A DNA stretch of 64,000 bases. Origin: an uncultured Celeribacter sp. (GTDB taxonomy: Bacteria; Pseudomonadota; Alphaproteobacteria; Rhodobacterales; Rhodobacteraceae). Shown here in pieces: positions 8,380-16,637 of the stretch (within the stretch, counting starts at the first letter, position 1; each line of letters begins with the position of its first letter). The notes under the pieces are model-generated. The model made no database searches. It had not been told where the DNA came from and saw nothing but the letters and a program-made list of their open reading frames with translations. The stretch spans positions 496,001 through 560,000 of the forward strand of contig NZ_OY781106.1 of assembly GCF_963676475.1 (NCBI RefSeq), read 5' to 3'. The position numbers and the translations under genes were made by a program.

Positions 8380-9641
8380 ACATCCAACTCCGGTTCAGGG
8401 CCGACACGTTTCGCCAAGGGGGCGACGGTGAGGCCTTGGACGATGATCGAGAACACCACCACGATATAGGTCGCCGTCAGGATCAGCGGTTTCCATTCGC
8501 TGTCGGGCAGTGAGAGCGCGAGGGCGACGGAAATCCCGCCTTTGAGCCCGCCCCAGGTCATGATCGGAATGGTGCCTTTCGAGAAATCCGAGAAGGGTTT
8601 GAGCAGGAACACCGGGATCGCCACCGCCGTGAGACGGGCGATGAGCGCCAAGACGATGGCCATGAGCCCCGCGATGACGGAAGAGGTGTCGAAAGCGACG
8701 GCGAAGACCTCGAAGCCGATCATCAGGAAGAGGATGGCGTTCAGGATCTCGTCGATCATCTTCCAGAAGGCATCGACATAGCGGCGGGTTTCTTCGGACA
8801 TGCCGTATTTCGCGCCCACATCGCCGATCAATAGCCCGGCGCAGACCGCCATGATCGGGGCGGAGACATGCAGCGCGACCGCCAGCTCATAACCACCGAA
8901 CGCGAGCCCCAAGGTGATCAGCACCTCAAGCGCGTAGTCATCAATGAGGCGCATCACGCGGAAGGTCAGCCAGCCTAAAATAAGACCCAAAAGCGCACCC
9001 CCAATGGCCTCTTGGGCAAAGAGCCAAAGCGCGCCCTCGACGGCATTCTCGGTGCCATGGCTGCCCCCGTGACCCGTGCCCGCAAAGGCCAATCCAACCA
9101 GCACCAGATAGACCACATAGCCCACGCCATCGTTGAACAGGCTCTCGCCCGCGATCTTGGTCTCAAGGCTTTTCGGCAGCGCCGCCTGCCGCAACACGCC
9201 CAGCACCGCCACCGGATCGGTCGGTGAAATCAGCGCCCCGAAGGTCAGCGCGATCAACAGGGGCATGCCGGTCAGCCAGCTAAAGCCTGCGCCCACCACG
9301 GCGGTGGACAGAGCCACGCCCAAGGTCGCCATGAGAAACACCGGCTTCCATTGCGCGCGAAGATCGGAGACCTTCACATGCAACGCGCCTGCAAAGAGCA
9401 ACAGCCCCAACATCCCTTCCAAAAGCGCGTCGGAGAAATCAATCGCCATGACCTCGGCGCGGATGGTCTCTTCGACCAGCGACGCGGGGTAGAGGACGTC
9501 GAGGCCGATCACGGCCAAAGAGGCGATGAGCGCCACGACGAGAATGCCGATGGAGGAAGGGAGTTTCAAAAACAGATAGTTGATCGCCCCGAAGGCGCCG
9601 GCGAGCACGATCAGAAGCGAGGTGATTTGCAGAAGGGTCAT
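8376..9641 (-). CDS. Cation:proton antiporter (NhaP/CPA1 type)
   Basis: Inner-membrane Na+(K+)/H+ exchanger for pH and ion homeostasis. 421 residues with about 12 membrane helices. The CPA1 core signature GALISPTDPVAVLGVLR and the ion-site motif GESLFNDGVGYVVYLVL are both present, and the C-terminal WGGLKGGISVALALSLPDS matches CPA1 proteins. It lacks the long cytoplasmic regulatory tail of some family members. First gene of a two-gene unit with the phzF-like gene, which it overlaps by 4 bp. Confidence 0.93.
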   Translation of the reverse strand: MTLLQITSLLIVLAGAFGAINYLFLKLPSSIGILVVALIASLAVIGLDVLYPASLVEETIRAEVMAIDFSDALLEGMLGLLLFAGALHVKVSDLRAQWKPVFLMATLGVALSTAVVGAGFSWLTGMPLLIALTFGALISPTDPVAVLGVLRQAALPKSLETKIAGESLFNDGVGYVVYLVLVGLAFAGTGHGGSHGTENAVEGALWLFAQEAIGGALLGLILGWLTFRVMRLIDDYALEVLITLGLAFGGYELAVALHVSAPIMAVCAGLLIGDVGAKYGMSEETRRYVDAFWKMIDEILNAILFLMIGFEVFAVAFDTSSVIAGLMAIVLALIARLTAVAIPVFLLKPFSDFSKGTIPIMTWGGLKGGISVALALSLPDSEWKPLILTATYIVVVFSIIVQGLTVAPLAKRVGPEPELDV

Positions 9642-9665
9642 GGGAATGCCTTGAGAGGGAACCGT

Positions 9666-9698
9666 AAAAATCGTCTTGGTTTGGGTTTAAGACGATTT
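9666..9698 (-). terminator. Perfect 10-bp inverted repeat, probable terminator of the DUF6500 gene
   Basis: AAATCGTCTT - 11 nt - AAGACGATTT; on the minus strand the second arm runs into TTTTT. It lies between the DUF6500 stop and the antiporter start, so an operator role for the antiporter is an alternative. Confidence 0.6.
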
Positions 9699-9767
9699 CC
9701 AGGCAAAGCACACCACAGATTATCGCATACCGCTCCTCCAAAGAGCGCAGCTGTGAGATGGACCGCC

Positions 9768-9986
9768 TCAGAGCCCCGCGCGGATCATGTCGCGAATTTT
9801 GGCTGCTTTTTCAAAGTGATCGAGCCGATGGGTCTTGATCCACCATTCTGCGGCTTCCATCAAAAGCTCGGGATCGTCATTTTTATTGGCAAAGAAGGCG
9901 TAAAAAGACAAGCCAACCGTGTCGCCTTTCTTTGTGATCTTCTCCTCACAGATTTTGATCGCTTTCGTCCGCAGAGTGTTGCGCAT
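9768..9986 (-). CDS. DUF6500 small protein
   Basis: A 72-residue soluble protein. MRNTLRTKAIKICEEKI and the central GLSFYAFFANKNDDPE match the small family I recall as DUF6500; function unknown. It is compact, charged and helical with no signal peptide. The open frame extends 17 codons upstream, but the chosen ATG at 9986 gives the family N-terminus. Confidence 0.65.
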   Translation of the reverse strand: MRNTLRTKAIKICEEKITKKGDTVGLSFYAFFANKNDDPELLMEAAEWWIKTHRLDHFEKAAKIRDMIRAGL

Positions 9987-10055
9987 GTCATGCCTCGCAT
10001 TTTTTTCAGACCATAGGCGAGGAGGCTGTGAGATCAAGGCGTTATGCGGCGGTCT

Positions 10056-10763
10056 TCAGAACCTGAAAGCTCTGAGATCGGCCCAGATCGGCAAGTGATC
10101 GGAGGCTTGGCGCGACAGGACCGTCTCCGCCACGCCCGCGTCGCGCATTTCTAACGCGGGGGTAAAGGCGATGCGGTCCAGCGCGGCCATCGGGCGCGAG
10201 GCATGAAACGAGCGTCCCGGCGCGTGGATGTCAAAGGCGTCACGTAACGGATCGAGGCCCTGTGTGCGCGACCACTCGTTGAAATCGCCCAAGATCACGG
10301 TGGGGCGGTCGTCGAGTTTGGCCAGATGCGCACGAATGGCGTGAAGCTGTTTTTGCCGCGAGCTGCGCAACAGGCCCAGATGCACCCCCACGACCCGCAG
10401 GTTCGGCAGATCGACCGCCACCGATCCACGCGGCTCCAGCCCCGGCAGATCGAAACGATGCACCGTCTCGACCAAGGCCCCTTTGCGCACCAAAATCGCA
10501 TTGCCATGCCAGCCGACGGAGACAGGCGAGGTGTTGACGGGCAGGGCGGTGAACTCTGTATGCGTTTCGATCATCCGAGACGGCAGCGCGGCGGGGCGCG
10601 GCCCCAGGCGCAGATCGGCCTCTTGCAGCGCAATGACGTCTGCCTCAAGGCTGTTGATCACGTCCAGCACCCGCCCCGGCGCACGCTTGCCATCCGTGCC
10701 TTTGCATTTGCGCAGATTATATGAGGCGACGCGCAGCGCGCCGGTTTCCACTTTCGGTATCAT
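10056..10763 (-). CDS. Endonuclease/exonuclease/phosphatase (EEP) family protein
   Basis: DNase I-like metallophosphodiesterase, about 235 residues. Motifs in order: RVASYNLRKCKG (Asn ligand), VIALQEADLR (metal Glu), VVGVHLG, VILGDFNEW (Asp-x-Asn catalytic pair) and the final SDHLPIWADL (Asp-His catalytic pair). Substrate unknown; the family includes DNA-, phosphoinositide- and sphingomyelin-cleaving enzymes. No signal peptide from the chosen ATG (MIPKVETG). The frame stays open far upstream across the neighbouring gene on the other strand, which is not coding on this strand. It shares a short divergent promoter with the DUF2238-like gene. Confidence 0.88.
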   Translation of the reverse strand: MIPKVETGALRVASYNLRKCKGTDGKRAPGRVLDVINSLEADVIALQEADLRLGPRPAALPSRMIETHTEFTALPVNTSPVSVGWHGNAILVRKGALVETVHRFDLPGLEPRGSVAVDLPNLRVVGVHLGLLRSSRQKQLHAIRAHLAKLDDRPTVILGDFNEWSRTQGLDPLRDAFDIHAPGRSFHASRPMAALDRIAFTPALEMRDAGVAETVLSRQASDHLPIWADLRAFRF

Positions 10764-10799
10764 CCGGTTAACATAGGCATTCAACAACAGGATTTCACC

Positions 10800-11474
10800 A
10801 TGTCTGCCAAAGAGACCTTGCAAGAGCTGATGACCAAGGCCCGCGCCCAGCCCTTGGTGATGCGCCTCGTTTGGGTGGCTTTGATGGCGGAATTCGTCGC
10901 GGGCCTCGTGGCGTCCCGCTACACTTCGTCCTTCATCGCGCTGGGCACATTCGGGCTGACGCTCGTACCGATGTTTTTCGCGCGTCGCTTTCACATTTAC
11001 ATCCCGCGCTCTTTCATGGCCGGGATCGTGGTGTTCATCTTTGCGACGCTGTTTCTGGGTGAGGTCGGCGATTTCTACAATCGCTATTGGTGGTGGGACG
11101 TGGTGCTGCACGGCGGTTCGGCACTGGGCTTTGGCCTTGTGGGCTTCATCGCGATTTTCATGCTGTTCCAAGGCGACCGTTATGCCGCGCCCCCTTGGGC
11201 GATGGGGCTTTTCGCCTTTTGTTTCGCCATGTCCATCGGTGCGATTTGGGAGATTTTCGAATATACCATGGATCAGGCGTTCGGCACGAATATGCAGAAA
11301 TCCGGCCTTCAGGACACGATGTGGGACCTGATCGTCGATGCGGGCGGCGGCCTTGTGGGGGCAGTGTCCGGCGCGATCTACGTGGCCTTTGATCGCAACA
11401 CGCCCTTCGCCAGCCTGATCCGCGATTTCATCACCCGCAACAAGCGGTTGTTCGGGAAATATCGCTCGAAGTGA
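10800..11474 (+). CDS. DUF2238-like integral membrane protein
   Basis: A 224-residue membrane protein with about six hydrophobic segments. Signature stretches are WWWDVVLHGGSALGFG, AIWEIFEYTMD and LQDTMWDLIVDAGGGLVGA; the buried His, Glu and Asp residues suggest a metal- or proton-binding site. Function of the family (YjdF-like) is unknown. It is divergent from the EEP gene by 36 bp and ends 4 bp before the convergent selO stop. Confidence 0.75.
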   Translation: MSAKETLQELMTKARAQPLVMRLVWVALMAEFVAGLVASRYTSSFIALGTFGLTLVPMFFARRFHIYIPRSFMAGIVVFIFATLFLGEVGDFYNRYWWWDVVLHGGSALGFGLVGFIAIFMLFQGDRYAAPPWAMGLFAFCFAMSIGAIWEIFEYTMDQAFGTNMQKSGLQDTMWDLIVDAGGGLVGAVSGAIYVAFDRNTPFASLIRDFITRNKRLFGKYRSK

Positions 11475-11478
11475 GGGA

Positions 11479-12879
11479 TTACGTTCCGCAGAACGTCTTG
11501 TGCACCACCTGATCCTCTGTCGGAGGATGCGTCAAATCCTCATCGTCTTTCGCCAGTTCGAAAGGAGTGCTCAGCACCCGCGCCAGCCGCACCGCCTTGC
11601 TTTCATCGCCCTCAAGTGCGGCTTGAATCGCCTCTTCGATCCGATGATTGCGCGGGATCACGGCGGGGCTCGCCTTGGCGATGATCTCTTGCCAATTCCC
11701 CGCGCGTCGCGCCTCCCAACGCGGCACCCAGGCGTCAAACGCCGCCCGATCCAGCATCCAGTCGCGTGCGGAGCCATCCAGCAAACCTCTGAAGGTGTTG
11801 GTGAAATCCGCACCGTCCTTGGCCATTAGTCCCAAGAGGGCCTGAATAAGCGTCAAATCCGCCTCACTCGGATCGGCAATCCCAAGCTTTGCCCCAAACA
11901 CCGCCCGCCACTCCGCCTGATAGGCCTCGGGGAACGCATTCAAAACCTCGGTCAACGCATCAATCGCCTTATGCTGCCCGCCAAGCTCCTCTTCCATTTG
12001 CGGCACGAAACAAGACCCAAGCTGCGCCAGATTCCAATGCGCCATGGAGGGCTGTTGCTCATAGGCATAGCGCCCGAATTGGTCGATGGAACTGTAAACC
12101 GCCTTGGGGGAATAGCCGTCGATGAAGGCGCAGGGACCGTAATCAATCGTCTCGCCCGACACCGCCATATTGTCCGTGTTCATCACCCCGTGGACAAAGC
12201 CCAGCCCCATCCATGTCGCGATCAACCGCGCCTGCGCTTTGACGATTTCGGCGTAAAGCTCGAGCGTATCTTTGGCCTTCGGGTAATGCCGCGCGCGGAC
12301 GTGGTCGGTCAAAATCTTGACAGAGGTCTCATCTCCGCGTGCCGTGAAATATTGAAACGTGCCAACCCGGATGTGACTGGACGCAATGCGCACCAAAAGC
12401 CCGCCGGGATAGGCGCGCTCACGCTGCACCCGCCCGCCGGTCCGAAGCGCCGCCAAGGCGCGCGTCGTCGGCACTCCCGCCGCATGCATGAACTCGCTGA
12501 CGATATATTCGCGCAGCACCGGCCCGATCCACGCCCGCCCGTCGCCATTGCGCGAATAAGGCGTGCGCCCCGCGCCTTTGAGGTGAATGTCAAACCGGCC
12601 ATCCTCTGTGACCACCTCGCCCAAAAGCACCGCGCGCCCGTCGCCCAGCTGCGGCGACCAGCCGCCGAACTGATGCCCGGCATAGACCTGCGCAATCGGA
12701 TCGGCGCCCTCGGGGATGACATTGCCCGCAAGCATCGGCGCATCCCAATCGGACACGCCCAAAGCCTCCGCCAAAGGCGCATTCCAAAGCATCACCTCGG
12801 GCGCGGGGGAAAGCTCCGGCGCGATCCTCGTGTGAAACTCTTTCGGCAGGCGGGCATAAGAATTGTCAAACTGGGTCAT
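11479..12879 (-). CDS. selO: SelO/YdiU-type protein adenylyltransferase (AMPylator)
   Basis: Pseudokinase-fold enzyme that transfers AMP to protein Ser/Thr/Tyr residues; in characterised homologues it is linked to redox stress. 466 residues. Visible: FDNSYARLP start, the nucleotide site GDGRAVLLGEV, FDIHLKGAGRTPYSRNGDGR, VPTTRALA, and the metal-binding HGVMNTDNMAVSG followed by IDYGPCAFID. The C-terminus ends FCGT, so Cys is third from the end, the position held by selenocysteine in vertebrate SelO. The ATG at 12879 (MTQFDNSY) with GAGG just upstream is preferred; the earlier ATG at 12921 would start inside a repeated GAGTATTTGGCC-type sequence. Confidence 0.93.
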   Translation of the reverse strand: MTQFDNSYARLPKEFHTRIAPELSPAPEVMLWNAPLAEALGVSDWDAPMLAGNVIPEGADPIAQVYAGHQFGGWSPQLGDGRAVLLGEVVTEDGRFDIHLKGAGRTPYSRNGDGRAWIGPVLREYIVSEFMHAAGVPTTRALAALRTGGRVQRERAYPGGLLVRIASSHIRVGTFQYFTARGDETSVKILTDHVRARHYPKAKDTLELYAEIVKAQARLIATWMGLGFVHGVMNTDNMAVSGETIDYGPCAFIDGYSPKAVYSSIDQFGRYAYEQQPSMAHWNLAQLGSCFVPQMEEELGGQHKAIDALTEVLNAFPEAYQAEWRAVFGAKLGIADPSEADLTLIQALLGLMAKDGADFTNTFRGLLDGSARDWMLDRAAFDAWVPRWEARRAGNWQEIIAKASPAVIPRNHRIEEAIQAALEGDESKAVRLARVLSTPFELAKDDEDLTHPPTEDQVVHKTFCGT

Positions 12880-12921
12880 AGCCTCAATGTAATCCGTTTC
12901 CTTTGCTGGCCAAATACTCAT

Positions 12922-13872
12922 TCACCCCAGACACCGCACACGCTCCGTCAACAGATCAAAGAACCCATCCGCATCCGCATCCCCCATGAACATCGCATTC
13001 TTGGGCCGATCCGTGACGCCCCACCAATCGGCGACGGTCATGCCGCGGGTCAATTTCGACTGGGCCTCGATCTCGACATTAATGAAGCGGCCCGAGAACA
13101 ACTCCGGCTTGATCAGATAGGCGATCACCGTCGGATCGTGCAGCGGGCCACCCTGAGAGCCGTATTTCTCGATGTCGAAACGCTCGAAGAAATCGAGCCA
13201 GCCTGCGACCACTTCGCCCAGGTGATTGCCAAACTCCTTGAACGCCTGCAAACGCGGCGCGGTGACCAGCACTTTATGCGTACAATCCAGCGGCATCACC
13301 GTCAGTTTGACGCCAGATTTAAACACAATATCCGCCGCTTCCGGGTCGACGTAGATGTTGAATTCTGCCGCCGGGGTGATGTTGCCCACCTCGAAATAGG
13401 CGCCGCCCATGAGGACGATTTCCTGCACGCGCTCGACAATATCCGGGGCTTTCTCGAAGGCGGTCGCGATGTTGGTCAAAGGCCCCATCGGGCAGAGCGT
13501 CACCGTGCCGGGGGCCTCTCGGCGCAGTGTTTCGATGATGAAATCCACACCGTGCTGCTTTTGCAAAGGCATGGTCGGCGCGGGCAATTCGATCCCGTCG
13601 AGGCCGGTTTTGCCGTGCACATGTTCGGCGGTCACCAATGTGTGCGCCAGCGGCCTGTCGCAACCCGCGAAGACCAACACATCCGGGCGCCCGGCAACTT
13701 CGCAAATCTTGCGCGCGTTCTCAGACGTGCGCTCAATCGGCACATTGCCTGCGACGGCCACAATTCCCAAAAGGTCGATCTCCTCGGGCGAGCCAAGCGC
13801 CAGCAGGATCGCCATGGCGTCATCCTGTCCGGGGTCCGTGTCGATGATGATTTTGCGCGGAAAGTCCGACAT
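12922..13872 (-). CDS. Inosine/uridine-preferring nucleoside hydrolase
   Basis: Ca-dependent N-ribohydrolase that splits nucleosides into base and ribose (salvage). 316 residues, family-typical. The N-terminal DTDPGQDDA calcium cluster, the NITPAAEFNIYVDPEAAD substrate segment and a late HDP (PLHDPTVIAYL) with catalytic His are all present. No signal peptide, so cytoplasmic. Start MSDFPRKI at 13872. It ends right next to the selO region on the same strand, so the two may be co-transcribed. Confidence 0.93.
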   Translation of the reverse strand: MSDFPRKIIIDTDPGQDDAMAILLALGSPEEIDLLGIVAVAGNVPIERTSENARKICEVAGRPDVLVFAGCDRPLAHTLVTAEHVHGKTGLDGIELPAPTMPLQKQHGVDFIIETLRREAPGTVTLCPMGPLTNIATAFEKAPDIVERVQEIVLMGGAYFEVGNITPAAEFNIYVDPEAADIVFKSGVKLTVMPLDCTHKVLVTAPRLQAFKEFGNHLGEVVAGWLDFFERFDIEKYGSQGGPLHDPTVIAYLIKPELFSGRFINVEIEAQSKLTRGMTVADWWGVTDRPKNAMFMGDADADGFFDLLTERVRCLG

Positions 13873-13960
13873 AGGCGTGCCTTTTACTGGGTGGTCAAAG
13901 GCGCAGCATGCTCCGCGCAAAACGGGATGTAAAGCCGATCAGACCACCTTGGCGCCAGAC

Positions 13961-14461
13961 TTAGCGGCGCACTTGGCGCGCGCCGTCTGCCCCACGCACA
14001 ATCACCGTGCGAATGCCCGCGATGTCCGGGTTCGACAAAGATTTCGCCGCCGTGATCTGACGCTGTGCCGGGCTGAGGGCGGGCACCGTCTCAGAGGGCG
14101 CACGCAGGCGGAAATCGAAGACCAAAGTATCGGCGCGATCAGAGGGTGCAGCGACCAGTTCCGCGTCATAATAGCCCGCAGAGGGCAGGGCGGCGGTGGC
14201 GGTTACGATGGCGCCGGAGGCGGATTTGACCATCTGCAACTCGCTGATTTGAGGGGCCAGCGGGCGGGTATCGACAAAGACCGGATAGCCTTTGCGCGGG
14301 GCGAGGGTTTTCAGCACCGTGACGTTCTGGCCGTTCTCATCGACCGCGACGGCTTCGGATTTTCCGAACCAGTTGAGCGGGTTGAACCGCGACTCTTTTA
14401 CTGTGGCGCAGCCCGCCAGAAGTGACAAAACCAGCCCCGAAATGATCACCTGACGCCGCAT
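13961..14461 (-). CDS. Predicted lipoprotein of unknown function
   Basis: A 166-residue protein with a signal peptide ending in lipobox LLAGC (Cys near residue 18). The mature part starts with the common alphaproteobacterial stretch SRFNPLNWFGKS. The rest is beta-rich and contains no motif I can tie to an activity. It is likely anchored in the cell envelope. Divergent from sufE. Confidence 0.75.
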   Translation of the reverse strand: MRRQVIISGLVLSLLAGCATVKESRFNPLNWFGKSEAVAVDENGQNVTVLKTLAPRKGYPVFVDTRPLAPQISELQMVKSASGAIVTATAALPSAGYYDAELVAAPSDRADTLVFDFRLRAPSETVPALSPAQRQITAAKSLSNPDIAGIRTVIVRGADGARQVRR

Positions 14462-14627
14462 CGGCTTCTCCCTTACACCTTCGTGAGGAAAGGGCTACCC
14501 GAAAAGCCCCCTGTTGAAAAGCCCGCGTTGTGAGACACGCAGAAACCGCGTGGACAAAAGCGGTGGTCTGGACCTTTGGCGGGCAAAGGCCTATGTGATT
14601 TTGGACTGCAAAACCGAGGAGCGGATC

Positions 14628-15038
14628 ATGGCGCAAGAGACCTTCGAAGAGATTGTCGAAACTTTTGAGTTTCTGGACGATTGGGAGGATCGCTATCGCC
14701 ATGTGATCGAGATGGGCAAGGTCTTTCCGCCTTTGGACGACGCTTTCAAAGTCCCCGCGACCAAGGTCGAGGGCTGCGCCTCTCAGGTTTGGCTGGTCCC
14801 GACCATCGAGGATGGCAAGTTCGATTTTAAAGGCGCCTCGGATGCGATGATCGTCCAGGGTCTGATTGCCATTTTGCACGAATTGTTCGCCGGTCTGTCG
14901 GTGAAAGAGGTGCTGGCTACGGATGCCCATGCTGAACTTGCGCGTCTCGGACTGGACGAACACCTGTCGTCACAGCGCTCCAACGGGTTGCGGGCCATGG
15001 TCCAGCGCATCATGGAGACGGCAGAGCGGGCGGCTTAA
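14628..15038 (+). CDS. sufE: SufE family cysteine desulfuration protein
   Basis: Sulfur-transfer partner of the cysteine desulfurase SufS in Fe-S cluster assembly. 136 residues; the persulfide-accepting Cys is in VEGCASQVW, followed by FKGASDAMIVQGL and the C-terminal LSSQRSNGLRAMVQRI typical of the family. The ATG at 14628 follows GAGGAGCGG. No other suf genes are in view, so it is an unlinked copy, as is common in Rhodobacteraceae. Confidence 0.93.
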   Translation: MAQETFEEIVETFEFLDDWEDRYRHVIEMGKVFPPLDDAFKVPATKVEGCASQVWLVPTIEDGKFDFKGASDAMIVQGLIAILHELFAGLSVKEVLATDAHAELARLGLDEHLSSQRSNGLRAMVQRIMETAERAA

Positions 15039-15149
15039 AGCGTTTTTCGTTTAATCTGAATCAGATTGAGCGAAAAACGTTGCGACACTGAATTGATCTT
15101 GCTGCGTTTTTCAAAAATTGAGTGCCTCAAGTTTTTTGAAAAACGCTTT
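15037..15149. repeat. Four-arm inverted-repeat element after sufE
   Basis: Four copies of a GCGTTTTTC-like arm in alternating orientation: 15040-15049 forward, 15071-15080 reverse, 15104-15112 forward, 15138-15146 reverse. Arms 1+2 enclose a 15-nt palindrome (AATCTGA-A-TCAGATT); arms 3+4 extend into a long near-perfect stem with loop GTGCC. Arms 1+4 also match perfectly over 12 bp (AAAGCGTTTTTC/GAAAAACGCTTT). The first arm overlaps the sufE stop codon. Could act as terminator or mRNA stabiliser, or be a REP-like dispersed element. Confidence 0.75.
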
Positions 15150-15196
15150 AAGCTCGTCTTGAGTATTTTTTACCAAGAAAAAGATCACGCGAAAGT

Positions 15197-15856
15197 TCAG
15201 GCGCGCAGAAACCGGTCTAGATCCCCATAGCCGGTGAAGCGGCGCTCGAAGGGCAACTCAAGTCGCGCAGCGCAGGTTTTGGCAATCTCTGTGAGAGCCG
15301 TGTCGTCGGTTTGCGCCAAGTAAACCAGTTTCTCGTAATTGCCGAAATAGGCCGAAAGCAGATCCGGGTAGCGGTCGAGGCCCAGCGGTTTCCAGACGAA
15401 GGCGTCGAACTGACGCGCAAGGAAGTCAGTGAGGTAATAGGTGGTTGGCTCGTCGCGCGCGGGGAACTGGTCCATCCCGTCGAAAAACGCGTAGCAATGC
15501 GGGGCGTCGATCATGGTGACGCCCTTTCTTTCGCACAGCGCTTGCAACAGGCCGCCGGTACCGCAATCGCCGTATGCGATGAGGATGTGGTCGTAATCCG
15601 CACGATGTGCGTCAATCGCACGTTCGACAGCTGCGGGAATTTTGGCAGGGTCGTTGTGCAGGATGGCAGGCAGGCAGGTCAGCGTCAGGTGATCCAAGCC
15701 GTTGAGCCGGATGATCGCCAAAACCTCGCGCGCCAGCGCACCGCAGGCAATGATCAAGGTTTTCCCAGTGCCAACCTGTGCGAGGCCCTGATCGCGCAGG
15801 TTTGCGTCTGTCAGGGCCTCGTCCGTTATGTCTTGAGTTGTGCGCACGGCCGCCAA
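15197..15856 (-). CDS. DUF1638 protein of a corrinoid methyl-transfer cluster
   Basis: A 219-residue soluble protein matching DUF1638: LIIACGALAREVLAII, HNDPAKIP, ILIAYGDCGTGG and IDAPHCYAFFDGMD. Conserved Cys and His residues suggest a metal or cofactor site. The family has no established reaction, but its genes repeatedly sit beside corrinoid proteins and methyltransferases, as here. It begins directly after the corrinoid-protein stop codon, with TTG at 15856 or GTG at 15847 as start; no ATG is available, which suggests translational coupling. Confidence 0.8.
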   Translation of the reverse strand: MAAVRTTQDITDEALTDANLRDQGLAQVGTGKTLIIACGALAREVLAIIRLNGLDHLTLTCLPAILHNDPAKIPAAVERAIDAHRADYDHILIAYGDCGTGGLLQALCERKGVTMIDAPHCYAFFDGMDQFPARDEPTTYYLTDFLARQFDAFVWKPLGLDRYPDLLSAYFGNYEKLVYLAQTDDTALTEIAKTCAARLELPFERRFTGYGDLDRFLRA

Positions 15857-16552
15857 TCACACTTGGTTATGCCGTGCATGCACGAGCTTTTTTGCGGTCT
15901 CCACCGCAATCGCCGCATCGTCGCAATAGGCATCCGCGCCGATGGCCCGGCCGAATTCCTCATTGAGAGGCGCGCCGCCGCAGAGCACGATGTATTTGTC
16001 ACGCAAGCCCTGTTCATTGAGCGATTCAATGACGGTTTTCATATAGGGCATGGTCGTGGTCAAAAGTGCCGACATGCCGATGATGTCTGCGCCCTCACGC
16101 TCAGCCGTGCCGATGTAGTTTTCGGCCTCGGTGTTAATGCCGAGATCAATGATTTCGAAGCCTGCGCCTTCCATCATCATCGCCACAAGGTTCTTGCCGA
16201 TGTCGTGGATGTCGCCTTTGACGGTGCCGATCACCATCTTGCCCATCTTCGGTGCGCCGGTTTCGACCAGTAGCGGTTTCAGGATCGCCATGCCGCCCTT
16301 CATCGCCTGCGCGGCGCGCAATACTTCGGGGACAAACAGGATGCCGTCACGAAAATCGTCGCCGACAATGGCCATGCCTGGAACCAAAGCCTTGGTCAGG
16401 ATGTCATAGGGCGTCCATTTGCGCTCCAAAAGGATGGTGACGCCTTCTGCGATCTCTTCCTTGAGACCATCGTAAAGGTCATCCATCATCTGTTCGGTCA
16501 GTTCTCCGTCATCAAGTTCGGAGAGAATCAGGTCGTCTTCTTCATCAGACAT
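15857..16552 (-). CDS. Corrinoid (B12)-binding methyltransferase protein
   Basis: Carries a methyl group on cobalamin between methyltransferase subunits. 231 residues: an acidic N-terminal tail, a helical cap domain (LVPGMAIVGDDFRDGILFVPEVL) and a Rossmann B12 domain with the cobalt-ligand motif DIHDIG (GTVKGDIHDIGKN), MSALLTTTM and the late GGAPLNEEF. The layout equals the cobalamin part of MetH and the MtbC/MttC proteins. It is followed immediately by the DUF1638 gene and lies near a homocysteine methyltransferase gene, so a split methionine synthase is the likeliest role. Confidence 0.92.
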   Translation of the reverse strand: MSDEEDDLILSELDDGELTEQMMDDLYDGLKEEIAEGVTILLERKWTPYDILTKALVPGMAIVGDDFRDGILFVPEVLRAAQAMKGGMAILKPLLVETGAPKMGKMVIGTVKGDIHDIGKNLVAMMMEGAGFEIIDLGINTEAENYIGTAEREGADIIGMSALLTTTMPYMKTVIESLNEQGLRDKYIVLCGGAPLNEEFGRAIGADAYCDDAAIAVETAKKLVHARHNQV

Positions 16553-16637
16553 GGGCGTTTCCTTTCGTCTGGAAATTCATGCCGTCTGCGCGCGGGCGCT
16601 CTTGGCAAATGTTCTCATTTTGTTCTAGTGTTACAGC

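Noticed and set aside
11971..13932. 653-codon plus-strand frame over selO and the nucleoside hydrolase
   Set aside because: Covers two well-identified minus-strand genes and has no domain likeness.
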